Assembly: GCA_017455945.1 (NCBI GenBank)
Contig: JAFTLM010000026.1
Location: forward strand, 1 to 5,137
DNA length: 5,137 bases
Origin: Clostridia bacterium
GTDB taxonomy: Bacteria; Bacillota; Clostridia; Oscillospirales; CAG-272
Reading direction: 5' to 3'
How positions within the stretch are numbered: position 1 is the first letter of the stretch; every line of letters starts with the position of its first letter. The notes below the pieces were generated by a model, which was not told where the DNA came from, searched no databases, and saw nothing but the letters and a program-made list of their open reading frames with translations. The position numbers and the translations under genes are program-made. Below are positions 5,126 through 5,137 of the stretch, in pieces.

Positions 5126-5137
5126 CTCCCCAAAACG

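Larger units (their letters stand above)
4602..5137. other. Gene-free region upstream of the operon
   Basis: This 536-bp stretch has no convincing gene. The longest open frames (for example 120 codons at 4588-4950 on the minus strand) are low-complexity Lys/Gln/Phe-rich text without domains, and one overlaps the promoter. It holds the promoter, a candidate operator, a tandem repeat, a bidirectional terminator, three further hairpins and the right 82-bp repeat. No tRNA or recognised riboswitch was seen. Confidence 0.7.

Overview
The window reads as a piece of a Clostridia-type (Firmicutes) genome, probably from the gut or another anoxic habitat. This rests on the Shine-Dalgarno sites (AGAGG, AGGAAG, AGGGG), TTG start codons, a consensus vegetative promoter, and glycyl radical chemistry, which oxygen destroys. 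Genus level cannot be fixed from the sequence. All four convincing genes lie on the minus strand and form one apparent transcription unit running right to left.

Layout. Positions 4602-5137 are a gene-free region with stem-loops, a likely bidirectional terminator (4816-4843) and a consensus promoter (TTGACA, 17-nt spacer, TATAAT, at 4653-4625). The promoter drives a B12-independent glycerol/1,2-propanediol dehydratase of the glycyl radical family (4601-2049). Nine bases later comes its radical-SAM activating enzyme (2039-1248), and 16 bases after that a EutS/PduU-type microcompartment shell protein (1231-866). A 218-nt gap holds a perfect 25-bp nested inverted repeat (699-773). A EutP/PduV-type P-loop GTPase follows (647-222). 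Positions 1-221 hold further stem-loops.

How the genes fit together. The dehydratase would turn 1,2-propanediol into propanal (or glycerol into 3-hydroxypropanal), and the activating enzyme installs its glycyl radical. EutS/PduU and EutP/PduV proteins belong to shells that retain the toxic aldehyde. The set is far from a complete compartment: no aldehyde dehydrogenase, phosphotransacylase, alcohol dehydrogenase, canonical hexameric BMC-H or pentameric vertex protein is present. Either the remainder lies elsewhere or this is a satellite locus.

Most notable points: (1) the activating enzyme lacks the cysteine-rich ferredoxin-like insert usual in activases of this enzyme class; (2) the operon is bracketed by two identical 82-bp repeats in inverted orientation, each with three internal palindromes; (3) the 25-bp inverted repeat before the GTPase gene has arms that are themselves palindromes; (4) two distant hairpins share a CTRAACA loop and show compensatory stem changes. 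The right-hand repeat runs almost to the window edge, so the sequence may be a whole contig that broke at a repeat.
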